Shown piece by piece: positions 5,860 to 6,270 of a stretch of 6,270 bases of DNA. The notes under the pieces were generated by a model that saw nothing but the letters and a program-made list of their open reading frames with translations, made no database searches and had not been told where the DNA came from. The stretch's first letter is position 1. Each line of letters begins with the position of its first letter. Made by a program: the position numbers and the translations under genes. This stretch comes from Kiritimatiellia bacterium (GTDB lineage: Bacteria > Verrucomicrobiota > Kiritimatiellia > RFP12 > UBA1067), in NCBI GenBank assembly GCA_017459225.1, contig JAFUDL010000138.1:1-6270 (forward strand), written 5' to 3'.

Positions 5860-6229
5860 TACCTGTGCGGTCTTATGGCTTGCCAATGGGGAATTGGGAC
5901 GTTTTACCAGCGACACCATTGACGCCATGCGAGATGCGGAGGATTTGTGCATCAGCCCGATTACCGAGTGGGAGATTTCGCTCAAGTGGCATGACGGGGG
6001 AATCATCCTGCCGATTCCGCCGCGAAGGCTTCTTTCCCGCTTCATGGTAAAGTATGGCGTCAATCTTGCTCCTTTGACGGGAGAGGTCATGTTCAGGGCT
6101 ACTGAACTTCCGCAGATACACCGTGATCCGGCAGATCGATTCATAATAGCAACGGCGTTGACGGAGAACATGCCCGTAGTTACGACAGACCGTCGCTTCC
6201 CCCAATATGGCGTTCTGGTCCTGTCGTAG
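5840..6229 (+). CDS. VapC-type PIN-domain RNase toxin (COG3744-like)
   Basis: The protein has 129 residues, normal for the family. The start ATG 5840 has GGGAGG at 5828-5833 with 6-base spacing and places the PIN signature LLLDTCAVLWL at residues 4-14; the upstream ATG at 5807 would add 11 residues before the fold. Acidic active-site residues are in place: Asp7 (LLDTCA), Glu45 (ITEWEISLK), Asp96/Asp99 (HRDPADRFIIATA) and Asp117 (VVTTDRRF). These bind Mg2+/Mn2+ in PIN ribonucleases, which cleave tRNA or rRNA; the specific target cannot be read from sequence. It looks complete and catalytically competent, so the operon is probably active. The stop TAG 6227-6229 uses the first G of the right GGCGA copy, so the element's right boundary lies at or inside the stop codon. 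Confidence 0.92.
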   Translation: MRRLLLDTCAVLWLANGELGRFTSDTIDAMRDAEDLCISPITEWEISLKWHDGGIILPIPPRRLLSRFMVKYGVNLAPLTGEVMFRATELPQIHRDPADRFIIATALTENMPVVTTDRRFPQYGVLVLS

Positions 6230-6270
6230 GCGAACCGCAGTGCGGCGTGGGCTTCGAGTTCATCACGCTA
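6229..6270 (+). pseudogene. Continuation of the interrupted carbohydrate-binding domain gene (3' side, runs off the window)
   Basis: From GGC at 6229 the frame reads GEPQCGVGFEFITL to the final base with no stop, and 13 of 14 codons end in G or C, like the host genes. It joins in frame to ...WQVARA at 5510-5527 when the cassette is removed. The first five bases are the right copy of the GGCGA duplication. The rest of the gene, probably including any catalytic domain, lies beyond the window. Confidence 0.65.

Larger units (their letters stand above)
5533..6229 (+). mobile_element. Minimal mobile toxin-antitoxin cassette (Phd/YefM-VapC) without transposase
   Basis: The unit consists of a promoter/operator, the antitoxin, the toxin and little else. 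Its left end is defined twice: the relic copy starts its homology at 2362 at the same base as 5533 (GAGC(C/T)ATCTTGA), with unrelated sequence immediately upstream. Its right end is marked by the second GGCGA at 6229-6233 and coincides with the toxin stop codon. Removing one 701-bp period (for example 5533-6233) rejoins the host gene as RAGEPQCGVGFEFITL, in frame to the last base of the window. The two ends share no convincing terminal inverted repeats, and no transposase or integrase is encoded. Mobilisation in trans or a one-off illegitimate insertion are both possible, but two copies in 3.2 kb favour some form of mobility. Confidence 0.75.

Noticed and set aside
5533..6228. Terminal inverted repeats on the toxin-antitoxin cassette
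   Set aside because: The left end (GAGCCATCTTGACC) and the complement of the right end (TACGACAGGACCAG) share only weak, offset similarity, not more than chance.

Overview
The window reads like a GC-rich (roughly 60%) bacterial genome from the PVC side of the tree, most likely Kiritimatiellota/Lentisphaerota or a close relative. This rests on the run of polysaccharide-degrading genes, the style of the GH10-like and beta-helix proteins, and a short purine-rich intergenic repeat; it is an inference without a marker gene. All supported genes are on the plus strand.

Layout. (1) 1-2363: 3' part of a large two-module right-handed beta-helix (pectate-lyase-superfamily) protein that enters from the left edge. 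(2) 2362-2487: a decayed, internally deleted copy of the toxin-antitoxin cassette that is intact at 5533-6229. (3) 2500-2685: an AT-rich island (about 42% GC in the lines counted) with four alternating GGGCAC/GTGCCC operator-like sites, a good promoter, and the first ~14 codons of an apparent AAA-type ATPase (MFVGRKSILDRL). (4) 2674-3257: a GH10-like xylanase pseudogene with no N-terminus, a one-base frameshift and a large internal deletion. The ATPase head runs straight into it. (5) 3279-5078: a secreted clan GH-A (GH39-like) glycosidase with a signal peptide and strong RBS; its last ~50 residues look like read-through of an inserted repeat. (6) 4967-5030: a purine-rich octamer repeat followed by a GC hairpin. 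(7) 5039-5532 plus 6229-6270: a carbohydrate-binding/glycosidase-associated gene, headless, carrying an in-frame TAA, and split by (8) 5533-6229: a complete Phd/YefM-VapC (PIN) toxin-antitoxin operon with its own promoter and operator.

The main result is that the toxin-antitoxin pair behaves as a minimal mobile unit. It is flanked by a 5-bp direct repeat (GGCGA). Removing one 701-bp period rejoins the two halves of the host gene in frame to the last base of the window. The relic at 2362 begins at exactly the same left-end base as the intact copy, although the sequences upstream are unrelated. No transposase or clear terminal inverted repeats are present. The right end coincides with the toxin stop codon, and in both copies the host reading frame terminates in the left end of the element.

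Functionally, the region was a polysaccharide-utilisation neighbourhood (beta-helix lyase/hydrolase, GH10-like, GH39-like, sugar-binding domain) that is being eroded by insertions, deletions and frameshifts. Probably only the beta-helix protein, the GH39-like protein and the toxin-antitoxin pair are still functional.
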